The notes under the pieces are model-generated. The model was not told the origin of the DNA, did no database searches, and saw nothing but the letters and a program-made list of their open reading frames with translations. The translations under genes and the position numbers were made by a program. From contig DATJPT010000003.1 in NCBI GenBank assembly GCA_035506275.1, positions 62,001-126,000 on the forward strand: 64,000 bases of DNA, in the 5' to 3' direction. Each line of letters begins with the position of its first letter. The first letter of the stretch is position 1. Origin of the DNA: Bacteroidota bacterium (GTDB taxonomy: Bacteria > Bacteroidota > Ignavibacteria > UBA10030 > UBA8401). Positions 18,836 to 27,192 of the stretch are shown piece after piece.

Positions 18836-21162
18836 AGGCCAGGTTACATATTACGATCCGGGGAGCAGTTCAGGGAGTCGGATTCCGTCCGTTCATTTAC
18901 CGGCTTGCGGCGGAACTGAAACTGCACGGGTGGGTTTCGAATTCTCCGCAGGGAGTTTTCCTGGAGGTCGAGGGGGAGAAACCGCTGCTGGAAAAATTTT
19001 TGGTCCGCATCGAAAAAGAACGACCCCCTCTTTCATTTATCCAGAGCCTTGACCCGACATTCCTCGACGTGGCGGGATATGAACGATTCGAAATAAGGGA
19101 GAGCGATCGCTCGGGCGATTCCACTGCGATGGTCCTTCCCGATGTTGCGACCTGTCCCGATTGTTTACGCGATATTTCCGACCCGTCGAACCGGCGGTAT
19201 CGATATCCCTTTACGAACTGCACAAACTGCGGCCCGCGGTATTCGATCGTCGAGCGTCTGCCGTACGACCGTTCGAATACGAGCATGAAGAGCTTTGTGA
19301 TGTGTCCGGAATGCCGCAAGGAGTATGAAAACCCCGCTGACCGAAGATTCCATGCGCAGCCGAACGCATGTCCCGTGTGCGGACCCCATTTGGAGTTGTG
19401 GAATGCAGCGGGAGGAATTCTTTCGGCGCGCGAGGACGCGTTGCTTCATGCCGTCGATGCTGTCCGGGAGGGAAAAATTGTCGCCGTGAAAGGAATCGGC
19501 GGATTCCATCTGATCGCGGACGCAAGAAATGAACGCGCGGTGATGTCGCTTCGCCGAAGAAAGCATCGGGAAGAAAAACCGTTTGCGGTGATGTTCCCAG
19601 CGCTCGAAGCTGTAAAGTCGGAGTGTGAGATGTCTGAGTTGGAGGAGAGGCTGCTTCTGACCGCCGCTGCCCCCATCGTACTTCTGGCTCGTCATTCGGA
19701 ATTCGCGATTTGCCATTCGTCAGTAGTTTCTTCCGTCGCACCGCGGAATCCTTATCTCGGCGTCATGTTGCCGTATTCTCCCCTCCATCATCTCCTCCTG
19801 AACGAGCTCGGCTTTCCGGTTGTCGCAACCAGCGGAAATCTCTCCGACGAGCCGATGTCTACGGACGAACATGAAGCGTTGGAACGGCTAAAGGGGGTTG
19901 CAGACATTTTCCTTGTCCACAACAGGGAAATTGTCCGCCACGTCGATGATTCGGTTGCTCGCGTGATGATGGGGCGCGAACTCGTCCTTCGCCGCGCCCG
20001 CGGTTATGCGCCCCTTCCGATCATGACGACGTTCTCGCTCGGCTCTCCGATCATTGCGGTCGGTGCTCATCTGAAGAATGCCATTGCCTTGGGAAAAGGG
20101 GAAAATGTCTTCATCAGCCAGCATATCGGCGATCTCGAGACAAATGCAGCGACGCAAGCCTTCGAGCACGTGAACAAGAGCTTCAGAACACTCTACGATG
20201 TGGACTCTGCAACGGTGGCGTCCGATACGCATCCGGATTATCGTTCGACACAATTTGCAAAAAAAATGGATGCGCGTGTCATTCAGATCCAGCATCATTA
20301 TGCCCACGTTGCGTCCTGTATGGCTGAAAATCAATTGGATGGACGGGCGCTCGGCGTTTCATGGGACGGCACCGGCCTCGGCCTTGACGGGACAATATGG
20401 GGGGGAGAATTTTTGCTGACAGACGATGAATCGTTTTCCCGTGTTGCGCATCTTCGTCAATTTAAGCTCCCGGGCGGAGACAAAGCGATCCGCGAGCCGC
20501 GCCGTTCAGCGGTCGGCCTGTTGTTCGAACTATTCGGCGAGACGCTTTTCGATCATCTCACTCCTCATCCCCTCGAGACCTTTTCCGATGCCGAGCTTTT
20601 GCTTCTTCGGCAAATGCTGGCGAAGAATATCAACTCGCCGCTCACCTCGAGCGCCGGAAGATTGTTCGACGCAATCGCATCGCTGTCCGGCGTTCGTGAG
20701 GTCACCAGGTTCGAAGGGCAGGCAGCGATGGAGTTGGAATGGGCGATCGGCAAAACCGCGACCGAGAAATCGTATCCATTTGCCGTATCAGGATCCGATT
20801 TGCCGCTGACCATTGATTGGGCGCCGACGGTATTTCAAATTTTGGACGACGTGAAGAAGAATATTCCAGTCGCGGAGACATCTGCCAAGTTTCACAATAC
20901 CATGGCCGAGATGATCATTGATGTTGCCGGGAGAATCGGCGAGAAGCGTGTTGTCTTGACGGGGGGATGTTTCCAGAATAAATATCTATTGGAAAGAACG
21001 GTCGGCCGGTTGGAGCAAGAAGGGTTTCGCCCATACTGGCATCAGCGGGTGCCGCCGAACGACGGGGGGATCGCGCTCGGTCAAATTTATGCCGCACATC
21101 GAACACTGAAAACGAAGAAGTACTCTAACATCGAATCAATGCTTACAGAATCTCTCACATAG
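18832..21162 (+). CDS. hypF: Carbamoyltransferase HypF
   Basis: A 776-residue enzyme that makes the cyanide-ligand precursor from carbamoyl phosphate and transfers it to HypE. Domains in order: acylphosphatase (GAVQGVGFRP, 11-20), two zinc-finger motifs (CPDC/CTNC and CPEC/CPVC, about 105-185), a YrdC-like domain, and a Kae1-like C-terminal domain with the HHYAH metal motif near residue 490. ATG 18832 overlaps the hypB stop. Full length, no sign of decay. Confidence 0.95.
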   Translation: MKARLHITIRGAVQGVGFRPFIYRLAAELKLHGWVSNSPQGVFLEVEGEKPLLEKFLVRIEKERPPLSFIQSLDPTFLDVAGYERFEIRESDRSGDSTAMVLPDVATCPDCLRDISDPSNRRYRYPFTNCTNCGPRYSIVERLPYDRSNTSMKSFVMCPECRKEYENPADRRFHAQPNACPVCGPHLELWNAAGGILSAREDALLHAVDAVREGKIVAVKGIGGFHLIADARNERAVMSLRRRKHREEKPFAVMFPALEAVKSECEMSELEERLLLTAAAPIVLLARHSEFAICHSSVVSSVAPRNPYLGVMLPYSPLHHLLLNELGFPVVATSGNLSDEPMSTDEHEALERLKGVADIFLVHNREIVRHVDDSVARVMMGRELVLRRARGYAPLPIMTTFSLGSPIIAVGAHLKNAIALGKGENVFISQHIGDLETNAATQAFEHVNKSFRTLYDVDSATVASDTHPDYRSTQFAKKMDARVIQIQHHYAHVASCMAENQLDGRALGVSWDGTGLGLDGTIWGGEFLLTDDESFSRVAHLRQFKLPGGDKAIREPRRSAVGLLFELFGETLFDHLTPHPLETFSDAELLLLRQMLAKNINSPLTSSAGRLFDAIASLSGVREVTRFEGQAAMELEWAIGKTATEKSYPFAVSGSDLPLTIDWAPTVFQILDDVKKNIPVAETSAKFHNTMAEMIIDVAGRIGEKRVVLTGGCFQNKYLLERTVGRLEQEGFRPYWHQRVPPNDGGIALGQIYAAHRTLKTKKYSNIESMLTESLT

Positions 21163-21180
21163 TCGGAAGGAGCGGATACA

Positions 21181-21381
21181 ATGAATGTGCTGACAGGGAA
21201 AATCGTGGAAATTTTTATTGAAGATGGCCGGGCAGTGGGAAAAGTTCGCGTCGGAGGGGCGATAACGAACGTTCCGTTGATGCTGTTGATGAACGCGAAG
21301 GTCCATGATCGCGTAGTGATCGAGTCGGGCATCGCTCTTTCGAAGGTCAACGAGGGGAATGAAGTTCTTGAAAAATTTTAG
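21181..21381 (+). CDS. HypC-like protein lacking the catalytic cysteine
   Basis: A 66-residue protein with the HypC/HupF beta-barrel pattern (GKIVEIFIEDGRAVGKV, then VHDRVVIESGIALSKV), closely paralleling the next gene. HypC proteins begin MC, and Cys2 binds the Fe(CN)2CO intermediate together with HypD; here the start is MNVLTGK and no cysteine occurs anywhere. AAGGAG lies at 21166-21171, so the start is secure and the gene is probably translated. It sits between hypF and hypC, 18 bases after the former. It may modulate the true HypC or HypD, or serve a structural role. Confidence 0.75.
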   Translation: MNVLTGKIVEIFIEDGRAVGKVRVGGAITNVPLMLLMNAKVHDRVVIESGIALSKVNEGNEVLEKF

Positions 21382-21390
21382 GGTAATGCA

Positions 21391-21678
21391 ATGTGCCTCG
21401 CAATTCCGGGCAAAGTTGTCGGCATTGAATTTATCCGCGACGGCCGAAATGATGCGCCCCTCATGGGGACCGTCGATTTCAGCGGGATAAGGAAATCCGT
21501 CTGTCTGGATTGGATTCCCGATATTAGAATAGGCGAGTACGTCATCGTCCATGTCGGGTTTGCGATCAGCAAGGTCGATGAAGAAGAAGCGCGTGAAACA
21601 TTGAAGCTGTTCGACCAAATGAGCGGAGGGCTGGATGAATTGAATGTCGACGTGTCCGAAAAGGACGGACTGCAATGA
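21391..21678 (+). CDS. hypC: Hydrogenase assembly chaperone HypC
   Basis: A 95-residue HypC with the canonical MCLAIPGKV start, so Cys2 is present. It carries the iron-ligand intermediate with HypD and delivers it to the large subunit precursor. The C-terminal helix is longer than in the preceding Cys-less paralogue. It overlaps hypD by four bases. Confidence 0.94.
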   Translation: MCLAIPGKVVGIEFIRDGRNDAPLMGTVDFSGIRKSVCLDWIPDIRIGEYVIVHVGFAISKVDEEEARETLKLFDQMSGGLDELNVDVSEKDGLQ

Positions 21679-22760
21679 AATACGTCGATGAATTCCGGAG
21701 CGAATCTGCCGCCCGAAAATATTCCGACCTTATCAAAAGAACCCTCGTCCACCCGTGGACATTGATGGAGATCTGCGGCGGACAAACACACACCATCGTC
21801 AAGTCCGGACTGGAATCTCTTTTGCCAAAAGAAGTCTCTCTTGTTCACGGTCCCGGCTGCCCTGTCTGCGTCACTCCGCTGGAAATGATCGACAAAGCCG
21901 TTGCCATTGCAGCCCGGCCTGACGTGATATTCACGTCGTTTGGCGATATGGTGAGAGTTCCCGGTTCGCACAACGATCTCCTCGCCGTGAAAGCGCAGGG
22001 GGGGAACGTCCGCATGGTGTACTCGCCGCTCGATGCCGTCAAGATCGCCCAGCAAAACCCCGAGAAGAAAGTCGTTTTTTTCGCGGTCGGATTTGAAACA
22101 ACTGCTCCGGCCAACGCGATGTCCGTGCGGCAGGCAAAAAAACTAGGCCTGAACAATTTTTCCATTCTTTGTTCACACGTTCTCGTCCCGCCTGCGATGG
22201 AGGCGATATTGTCGTCCGAAGACAATCATGTCCAAGCGTTTCTCGCAGCGGGCCACGTCTGCACGGTGATGGGGTACGAGGAATATATTCCGCTCGCCAA
22301 AAAGTACCGTGTTCCGATCGTCGTGACGGGGTTCGAACCTGTCGATATTCTTCAGGGAATTTACCTGGCGGTGAAGCAGCTCGAAGAAGGCAGGGCGGAA
22401 GTGGAGAACCAATATTCCCGGTCCGTTCAGCGGGAAGGAAATCGGCCGGCGCGGAAACTCATCGCCGAGGTGTTTGAAATAACCGACAGGGCCTGGAGGG
22501 GCATCGGCGAAATTCCGGCAAGCGGCTACAAATTGCGAAAAGAATTTGCAGAATTCGATGCTGAAAGAATTTTTGAGGTGACAACAATTCACGCGCGGGA
22601 GTCGGCGGATTGTCTTGCGGGGACAATCCTTCGCGGCCTCAAGAAACCAAACGAGTGCCCGGTGTTCGGCTCGCAGTGCACTCCAGAACATCCTATAGGC
22701 GCGCCGATGGTCTCCTCAGAAGGAGCCTGCGCGGCATATTATCATTATAGAAATGTCTAG
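21675..22760 (+). CDS. hypD: Hydrogenase maturation protein HypD
   Basis: A 361-residue iron-sulfur scaffold on which the Fe(CN)2CO unit is built. Hallmarks present: CGGQTHT with C34, GPGCPVC with C62 and C65, and the C-terminal [4Fe-4S] cysteines in CPVFGSQC and [10 protein letters not shown]. Start codon overlaps the hypC stop. Full length. Confidence 0.95.
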   Translation: MKYVDEFRSESAARKYSDLIKRTLVHPWTLMEICGGQTHTIVKSGLESLLPKEVSLVHGPGCPVCVTPLEMIDKAVAIAARPDVIFTSFGDMVRVPGSHNDLLAVKAQGGNVRMVYSPLDAVKIAQQNPEKKVVFFAVGFETTAPANAMSVRQAKKLGLNNFSILCSHVLVPPAMEAILSSEDNHVQAFLAAGHVCTVMGYEEYIPLAKKYRVPIVVTGFEPVDILQGIYLAVKQLEEGRAEVENQYSRSVQREGNRPARKLIAEVFEITDRAWRGIGEIPASGYKLRKEFAEFDAERIFEVTTIHARESADCLAGTILRGLKKPNECPVFGSQCTPEHPIGAPMVSSEGACAAYYHYRNV

Positions 22761-22807
22761 AAGAACGACGGCCAACGTTGACAGAGCAGAAAAAAGAGCA
22801 AAATACG

Positions 22808-23860
22808 ATGGAACGCAATAAGATAGAGCTGTCTTGCCCTCTGCCGATCAAAGATTACAAAAATGTCCTGCTGGCGCACGGCGGAGGCGGAAAACTTTCG
22901 CAGCAATTGATCCAAAAAATGTTCGTCGCCCGGTTCCATAATGAATTTCTTGACCAATCCCACGATGGTGCGATCATTCCGCTCAATGGAGCGCGGCTTG
23001 CATTTACGACTGATTCGTACGTCATCGATCCGATCTTTTTCCCCGGGGGAGATATCGGAACGCTTGCAGTGAACGGAACGGTCAACGACCTGGCAATGTG
23101 CGGGGCGACACCGCTCTATCTTTCTGCCGCTTTTGTGATCGAGGAAGGGCTTTCGATGGACGAATTGTGGCGCGTCGTCAATTCGATGCAGTCGGCCGCA
23201 GAACACGCCGGCGTTAAGCTTGTCACTGGTGATACAAAAGTCGTTGATAAGGGAAAAGGGGATAAAATTTTCATCACGACGGCAGGGATCGGGACAATTG
23301 AAAGCGGGATCGATATCAATCCGAAACAGGCCCGTGCCGGCGATAAGATCATCGTCAGCGGAAATATCGGCGTCCACGGAATCGCCATTATGTCGGTGAG
23401 AGAAGGATTGGAATTCGAAACAGAGGTTGTGAGCGACTGTGCGCCTTTGAACGGTTTGGTTCGGACCATGTTGGATGCAAGCCGGCACATTCACGTGCTG
23501 CGGGACCCAACACGCGGCGGAATTGCAAGCGCTCTGAACGAGATCGCTGAAACCGCCGGCGTCGGAATGCTGATCGAGGAGGACAAAATTCCGGTCGACG
23601 ATTCTGTCTCCGGTGCCTGCGAAATTCTTGGTTTTGATCCCCTGTATGTCGCGAATGAAGGGAAGCTTATTGCGATAGTTCCGGCAGACGATGCTGAAAA
23701 CATTTTACGTGTGATGCATTCCCATCCGCTGGGAAAATATGCGGCAATCATTGGCACTGTTGCGACGGATCATCCCAAGACGGTCCTTATGAAAAGCCGC
23801 ATTGGCGGGACAAGGGTCGTTGATATGCTCTCTGGAGAACAACTGCCGAGAATTTGCTGA
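22808..23860 (+). CDS. hypE: Carbamoyl dehydratase HypE
   Basis: A 350-residue PurM-like enzyme that dehydrates the carbamoyl group on its own C-terminal cysteine to a thiocyanate, the CN donor. The AHGGGGK ATP motif lies near the N-terminus and the protein ends in PRIC, the required terminal cysteine. ATG 22808 is preferred to TTG 22778, which would add ten non-conserved residues. Last gene of the hyp operon; a hairpin follows at 23906. Confidence 0.94.
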   Translation: MERNKIELSCPLPIKDYKNVLLAHGGGGKLSQQLIQKMFVARFHNEFLDQSHDGAIIPLNGARLAFTTDSYVIDPIFFPGGDIGTLAVNGTVNDLAMCGATPLYLSAAFVIEEGLSMDELWRVVNSMQSAAEHAGVKLVTGDTKVVDKGKGDKIFITTAGIGTIESGIDINPKQARAGDKIIVSGNIGVHGIAIMSVREGLEFETEVVSDCAPLNGLVRTMLDASRHIHVLRDPTRGGIASALNEIAETAGVGMLIEEDKIPVDDSVSGACEILGFDPLYVANEGKLIAIVPADDAENILRVMHSHPLGKYAAIIGTVATDHPKTVLMKSRIGGTRVVDMLSGEQLPRIC

Positions 23861-23905
23861 GAGGGATCTATGGCGTTGAAATACTCAACGGCCAGCTTAT
23901 TGGAA

Positions 23906-23934
23906 TTAAGAAGCCCTTGCGGTTGGCTTCTTAA
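23906..23934 (+). terminator. Hairpin after hypE
   Basis: Perfect 10-base arms TTAAGAAGCC and GGCTTCTTAA around a nine-base loop, 46 bases after the hypE stop. The downstream sequence is only weakly T-rich. A second inverted repeat (AAAGCCG 23965-23971 with CGGCTTT 23982-23988) follows; either or both may end the hyp transcript or shape the kor leader. Confidence 0.6.
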
Positions 23935-24064
23935 TCTTGCCAAACCTCTTTCAATGTTGTTCGAAAAGCCGCGTCAATCAACGGCTTTGATCTCGATCCC
24001 GATGGCATAGTAGTTGAACGACAGCGACGCATAAGAAGCAGACAACATCACGCAGGAGTTGCTC

Positions 24065-24319
24065 ATGATACGTGGAACAGTTCTCATCAATCGGGATGTC
24101 TGTAAAGGATGTGAGCTTTGTATCGCAGCGTGTCCGCAAGATAGCCTCGGATTATCGGACCAAATCAATCGGCACGGATATCGGTACGCGTTGCTGGTGC
24201 AGGACAATTGCACCGGGTGCATCAATTGTGCGCTCGTTTGTCCTGACAGCGCGATCACCGTTTACCAGCAGCCGAAAGCAAAAGTGAAATCCCCCGCCCA
24301 AGCAATTCCCGTTGCGTAA
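24065..24319 (+). CDS. korD: 2-oxoacid:ferredoxin oxidoreductase, delta (ferredoxin) subunit
   Basis: An 84-residue 2x[4Fe-4S] ferredoxin with CKGCELCIAACP and CTGCINCALVCP. As the first gene of a delta-alpha-beta-gamma set it is the electron-carrying subunit of the enzyme encoded next. ATG 24065 is chosen because CAGGAG lies seven bases upstream; a TTG six bases earlier is less likely. Confidence 0.88.
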   Translation: MIRGTVLINRDVCKGCELCIAACPQDSLGLSDQINRHGYRYALLVQDNCTGCINCALVCPDSAITVYQQPKAKVKSPAQAIPVA

Positions 24320-24358
24320 TGTTTGTCTCAGTTACCGACCGTTTAGGGAGTAGACCTC

Positions 24359-25450
24359 ATGCAAACTGATTCACGATCAGAAGCTCTCCTCATGAAAGGA
24401 AACGAAGCGCTTGCCGAAGCGGCGATCCGTGCGGGGATGCATGCGTACTTCGGTTACCCGATCACTCCGCAATCCGAAATTCTCGAATACCTCACCGTCG
24501 AATCGCCGAAGCGGAATTTTGTGGTCCTCCAAGCTGAGAGCGAATTGGCGGCGATCAACATGATCTACGGCGCGGGAGGGGCCGGCGCCCGCGTGATGAC
24601 CTCATCGTCAAGTCCCGGGATAAGCTTGATGCAGGAAGGGATTTCGTACATGTCGTCGGCAGAAATTCCGTGTCTCATCGTCAACGTCCAGCGGGGCGGC
24701 CCGGGACTTGGAACGATTCAACCGTCGCAAGGAGATTACTTCCAGGCGACGAAAGGAGGAGGACACGGCGACTATCGACTTCTGGTGCTTGCCCCGGCTT
24801 CCGTGCAGGAGATGGCTGATCTCGTTTTTGAAGGTTTCCGTCTCGCGGAGAAGTACCGCAATCCCGTTATGATCCTGGCAGACGGCGCGCTCGGTCAAAT
24901 GATGGAAAAAGTTCTGTTGCCGCAGGAAGGATCCCTTCCGTATCCGGAGAAGCCGTGGGCGACAAGGGGAAAACCGCACAACGGCGAAAGGAGAATTCTG
25001 ACATCGCTTCATATGGAGCCGGAGAAGATGGAGGAGATCAATCTCAAGCTCCAGGACAAGTACCGGCGCATGAAGCAAGACGTTCGCTATGAGCTGGCCG
25101 GGGAGAAGAGGCCGGAGATTGTCCTTGTCGCATTCGGTTTGATCGCGAGAATTTGTCAAAAGGCGATCGAGCTCGCAAAGGAAAAAGGCATTTCAGTAGC
25201 ATTGCTGCGGCCGATCACGCTCTATCCATTCCCCTCCGATGCAATTCATGCGCTGGCGGCGTCGACAGACGCATTTCTCGCGGTTGAAATGAACGCCGGG
25301 CAAATGGTGGAAGATGTGAAATTGGCGGTGAACGGCGAACGGCCGGTATATTTCAAAGGACGTATGGGAGGGATGATCCCGACTCCGGAGGAGATCCTCT
25401 TCGAGATCGAAGCGATCGCGGAGAAGCATCAAACAACAAAAGTATCGTGA
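24359..25450 (+). CDS. korA: 2-oxoacid:ferredoxin oxidoreductase, alpha subunit
   Basis: A 363-residue alpha subunit of the KorA/VorB type: GNEALAEAAIRAG and the FGYPITPQSEI motif open the pyrimidine-binding domain, and a transketolase-C-like domain follows. The complex oxidatively decarboxylates a 2-oxoacid with CoA and reduces ferredoxin, or runs in reverse. The sequence alone does not separate 2-oxoglutarate from branched-chain 2-oxoacids. Seven bases separate it from the beta subunit gene. Confidence 0.88.
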   Translation: MQTDSRSEALLMKGNEALAEAAIRAGMHAYFGYPITPQSEILEYLTVESPKRNFVVLQAESELAAINMIYGAGGAGARVMTSSSSPGISLMQEGISYMSSAEIPCLIVNVQRGGPGLGTIQPSQGDYFQATKGGGHGDYRLLVLAPASVQEMADLVFEGFRLAEKYRNPVMILADGALGQMMEKVLLPQEGSLPYPEKPWATRGKPHNGERRILTSLHMEPEKMEEINLKLQDKYRRMKQDVRYELAGEKRPEIVLVAFGLIARICQKAIELAKEKGISVALLRPITLYPFPSDAIHALAASTDAFLAVEMNAGQMVEDVKLAVNGERPVYFKGRMGGMIPTPEEILFEIEAIAEKHQTTKVS

Positions 25451-25457
25451 GGAAACT

Positions 25458-26222
25458 ATGGACACCGCAGTAAGTCCGATGCAGCTTGTCTATGAGAAGC
25501 CGGCAACATTGACCGAGACGACGATGCATTATTGCCCGGGATGCGGACACGGCGTCGTTCACCGGGTGCTCATGGAAGTGATCGAAGAAATGGGATTGCA
25601 GAATAAAACTATCGGCGTCGCTCCGGTCGGTTGTTCCGTCTTTGCGTATAATTACATGAACGTCGATATGCAGGAGGCTCCGCACGGACGGGCAAGCGCC
25701 GTTGCGACGGGAATCAAGCGCGTCCTTCCCGATCACTATGTGTACTCGTACCAAGGCGACGGCGATCTTGCCGCGATCGGGACGGGGGAATCGATCCACA
25801 CCGTGAACCGCGGCGAGAATATTCTGATGCTCTTCATCAACAACGCCATCTATGGAATGACCGGCGGTCAAATGGCGCCGACGACGATCCTCGGGCAGGT
25901 GACCTCGACAACGCCGTACGGAAGGAATTCCGATCTTATCGGATTCCCGTTGAAGATAACGGAGCTTGTCGCCCAATTGCCGGGGGCATACTACGTGACG
26001 CGGCAAGCAGTTCACACCCCGGGAGCGGTAAGAAAATTGAAGAAGGCGATCGAAGCATCGTTCAGGTATCAGCCGTTGAGAAAAGGGACATGCTTTATCG
26101 AGGTCGTTTCCAATTGTCCTTCAGGATGGAAGATGACTCCCGTGGAAGCGAATGAATGGATGGAGAAGAATATGTTCCCGCTGTATCCGCTCGGCGATTT
26201 GAAGGTTCCGAAACAAAATTAA
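25458..26222 (+). CDS. korB: 2-oxoacid:ferredoxin oxidoreductase, beta subunit (TPP-binding)
   Basis: A 254-residue thiamine pyrophosphate-binding subunit. CPGCGHG near residue 24 and the TPP/Mg motif GDGDLAAIG followed by NNAIYGMTGGQ are intact. It pairs with the alpha subunit to form the active site. Operon position and GAGGAAACT spacing support co-translation with korA. Confidence 0.9.
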   Translation: MDTAVSPMQLVYEKPATLTETTMHYCPGCGHGVVHRVLMEVIEEMGLQNKTIGVAPVGCSVFAYNYMNVDMQEAPHGRASAVATGIKRVLPDHYVYSYQGDGDLAAIGTGESIHTVNRGENILMLFINNAIYGMTGGQMAPTTILGQVTSTTPYGRNSDLIGFPLKITELVAQLPGAYYVTRQAVHTPGAVRKLKKAIEASFRYQPLRKGTCFIEVVSNCPSGWKMTPVEANEWMEKNMFPLYPLGDLKVPKQN

Positions 26223-26239
26223 TTCGGAGAAGGTGAACA

Positions 26240-26806
26240 ATGAATACGCCCCATGAAATTATCATCGCCGGATTCGGCGGACAAGGCGTTCTCTCGATGG
26301 GACAGATTATTGCGTACGCGGCAATGGAAGAAGGGAAAGAAGTAAGCTGGATGCCGTCGTACGGTCCGGAGATGAGAGGCGGCACGGCAAATTGCATCGT
26401 TATCGTCTCCCCGACGAAAATCAGCTCGCCGATCGTTTCGAAGTACGATTCGGCCATACTTCTTAATCAGCCATCACTCGACAAATTCGCCGAGGCCGTT
26501 AAACCGGGGGGGCTGATTCTCTTCGAGTCGTCGAGTGTCATTGCACCGTCACCCCGAACGGATGTAGAGTCGCTCGGCATCGATGCGCAGGAAGAGGCGC
26601 TGAAACTGAATAAAAAGCAGGTTGCCAACATGATCATGCTCGGGGCATTTCTCGAACGGCGTCCGATCGTTTCCACGGAAAATGTTCTGAAGGCGCTGAA
26701 AGACGTCTTGCCCGAACGCCATCATCATCTTCTGCCGCTGAATGAAGAAGCGCTGAAGCTCGGTAAACACGCCGCGATCGAAGCGGTTCATGAAGCAGTG
26801 CATTGA
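26240..26806 (+). CDS. korC: 2-oxoacid:ferredoxin oxidoreductase, gamma subunit
   Basis: A 188-residue gamma subunit with the family opening IIIAGFGGQGVLSMGQ and the SYGPEMRGGTANC motif. It binds CoA-side elements in the KOR/VOR complexes. Last of the four subunit genes; a small protein gene follows 43 bases later. Confidence 0.9.
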   Translation: MNTPHEIIIAGFGGQGVLSMGQIIAYAAMEEGKEVSWMPSYGPEMRGGTANCIVIVSPTKISSPIVSKYDSAILLNQPSLDKFAEAVKPGGLILFESSSVIAPSPRTDVESLGIDAQEEALKLNKKQVANMIMLGAFLERRPIVSTENVLKALKDVLPERHHHLLPLNEEALKLGKHAAIEAVHEAVH

Positions 26807-26849
26807 TCTTTTTCGGACGCACATAGAAAGAGGAACAGGGAGGACCATT

Positions 26850-27110
26850 ATGAACCTTGACAATCTTCGCTGCGATCATCAGTGCAGGAATACCTGCGCG
26901 ATGCTCACGGCTGCCCTTGCGCAAGAGACGATGACCGTTCGCTTTTATCAACAAGTGCTTTCGCAGTGCGACGAACCGGAGGTCCACAGCTTTGTCCGCT
27001 CGATCGTTGAAGAACGGAGCGCATCGGTCATCCGGATCATGCAGAAGCTCAACGAAATCAAAGCCCGCTCCCAAACGATGGACGGCATTCAGTCCAGTTT
27101 TCAGCCCTGA
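26850..27110 (+). CDS. Small helical protein with Cys/His N-terminus
   Basis: An 86-residue protein I cannot assign. The N-terminus CDHQCRNTC has three cysteines and a histidine in nine residues, then helical stretches follow (ALAQETMTVRFYQQVLSQ; HSFVRSIVEERSASVIRI) that resemble one helical pair of ferritin-like or rubrerythrin proteins. ATG 26850 has GGGAGGA upstream; the longer frame from 26790 overlaps korC. Its place behind kor suggests a metal- or redox-linked partner, but this is only inference. Confidence 0.7.
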   Translation: MNLDNLRCDHQCRNTCAMLTAALAQETMTVRFYQQVLSQCDEPEVHSFVRSIVEERSASVIRIMQKLNEIKARSQTMDGIQSSFQP

Positions 27111-27125
27111 TTACCCAAAAGAAAA

Positions 27126-27159
27126 ACGCCTTGCCGCACTCAACGCTATGACAAGGCGT
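27126..27159. terminator. Terminator between convergent kor and transporter genes
   Basis: ACGCCTTG (27126-27133) pairs with CAAGGCGT (27152-27159). The 5' side is preceded by an A-run, which reads as a T-run on the minus strand, so the hairpin probably serves the minus-strand transporter operon best and may also stop the kor transcript. Confidence 0.65.
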
Positions 27160-27192
27160 CTCGATAAATTCCTTTTCCACCCCTCCGAAAAG

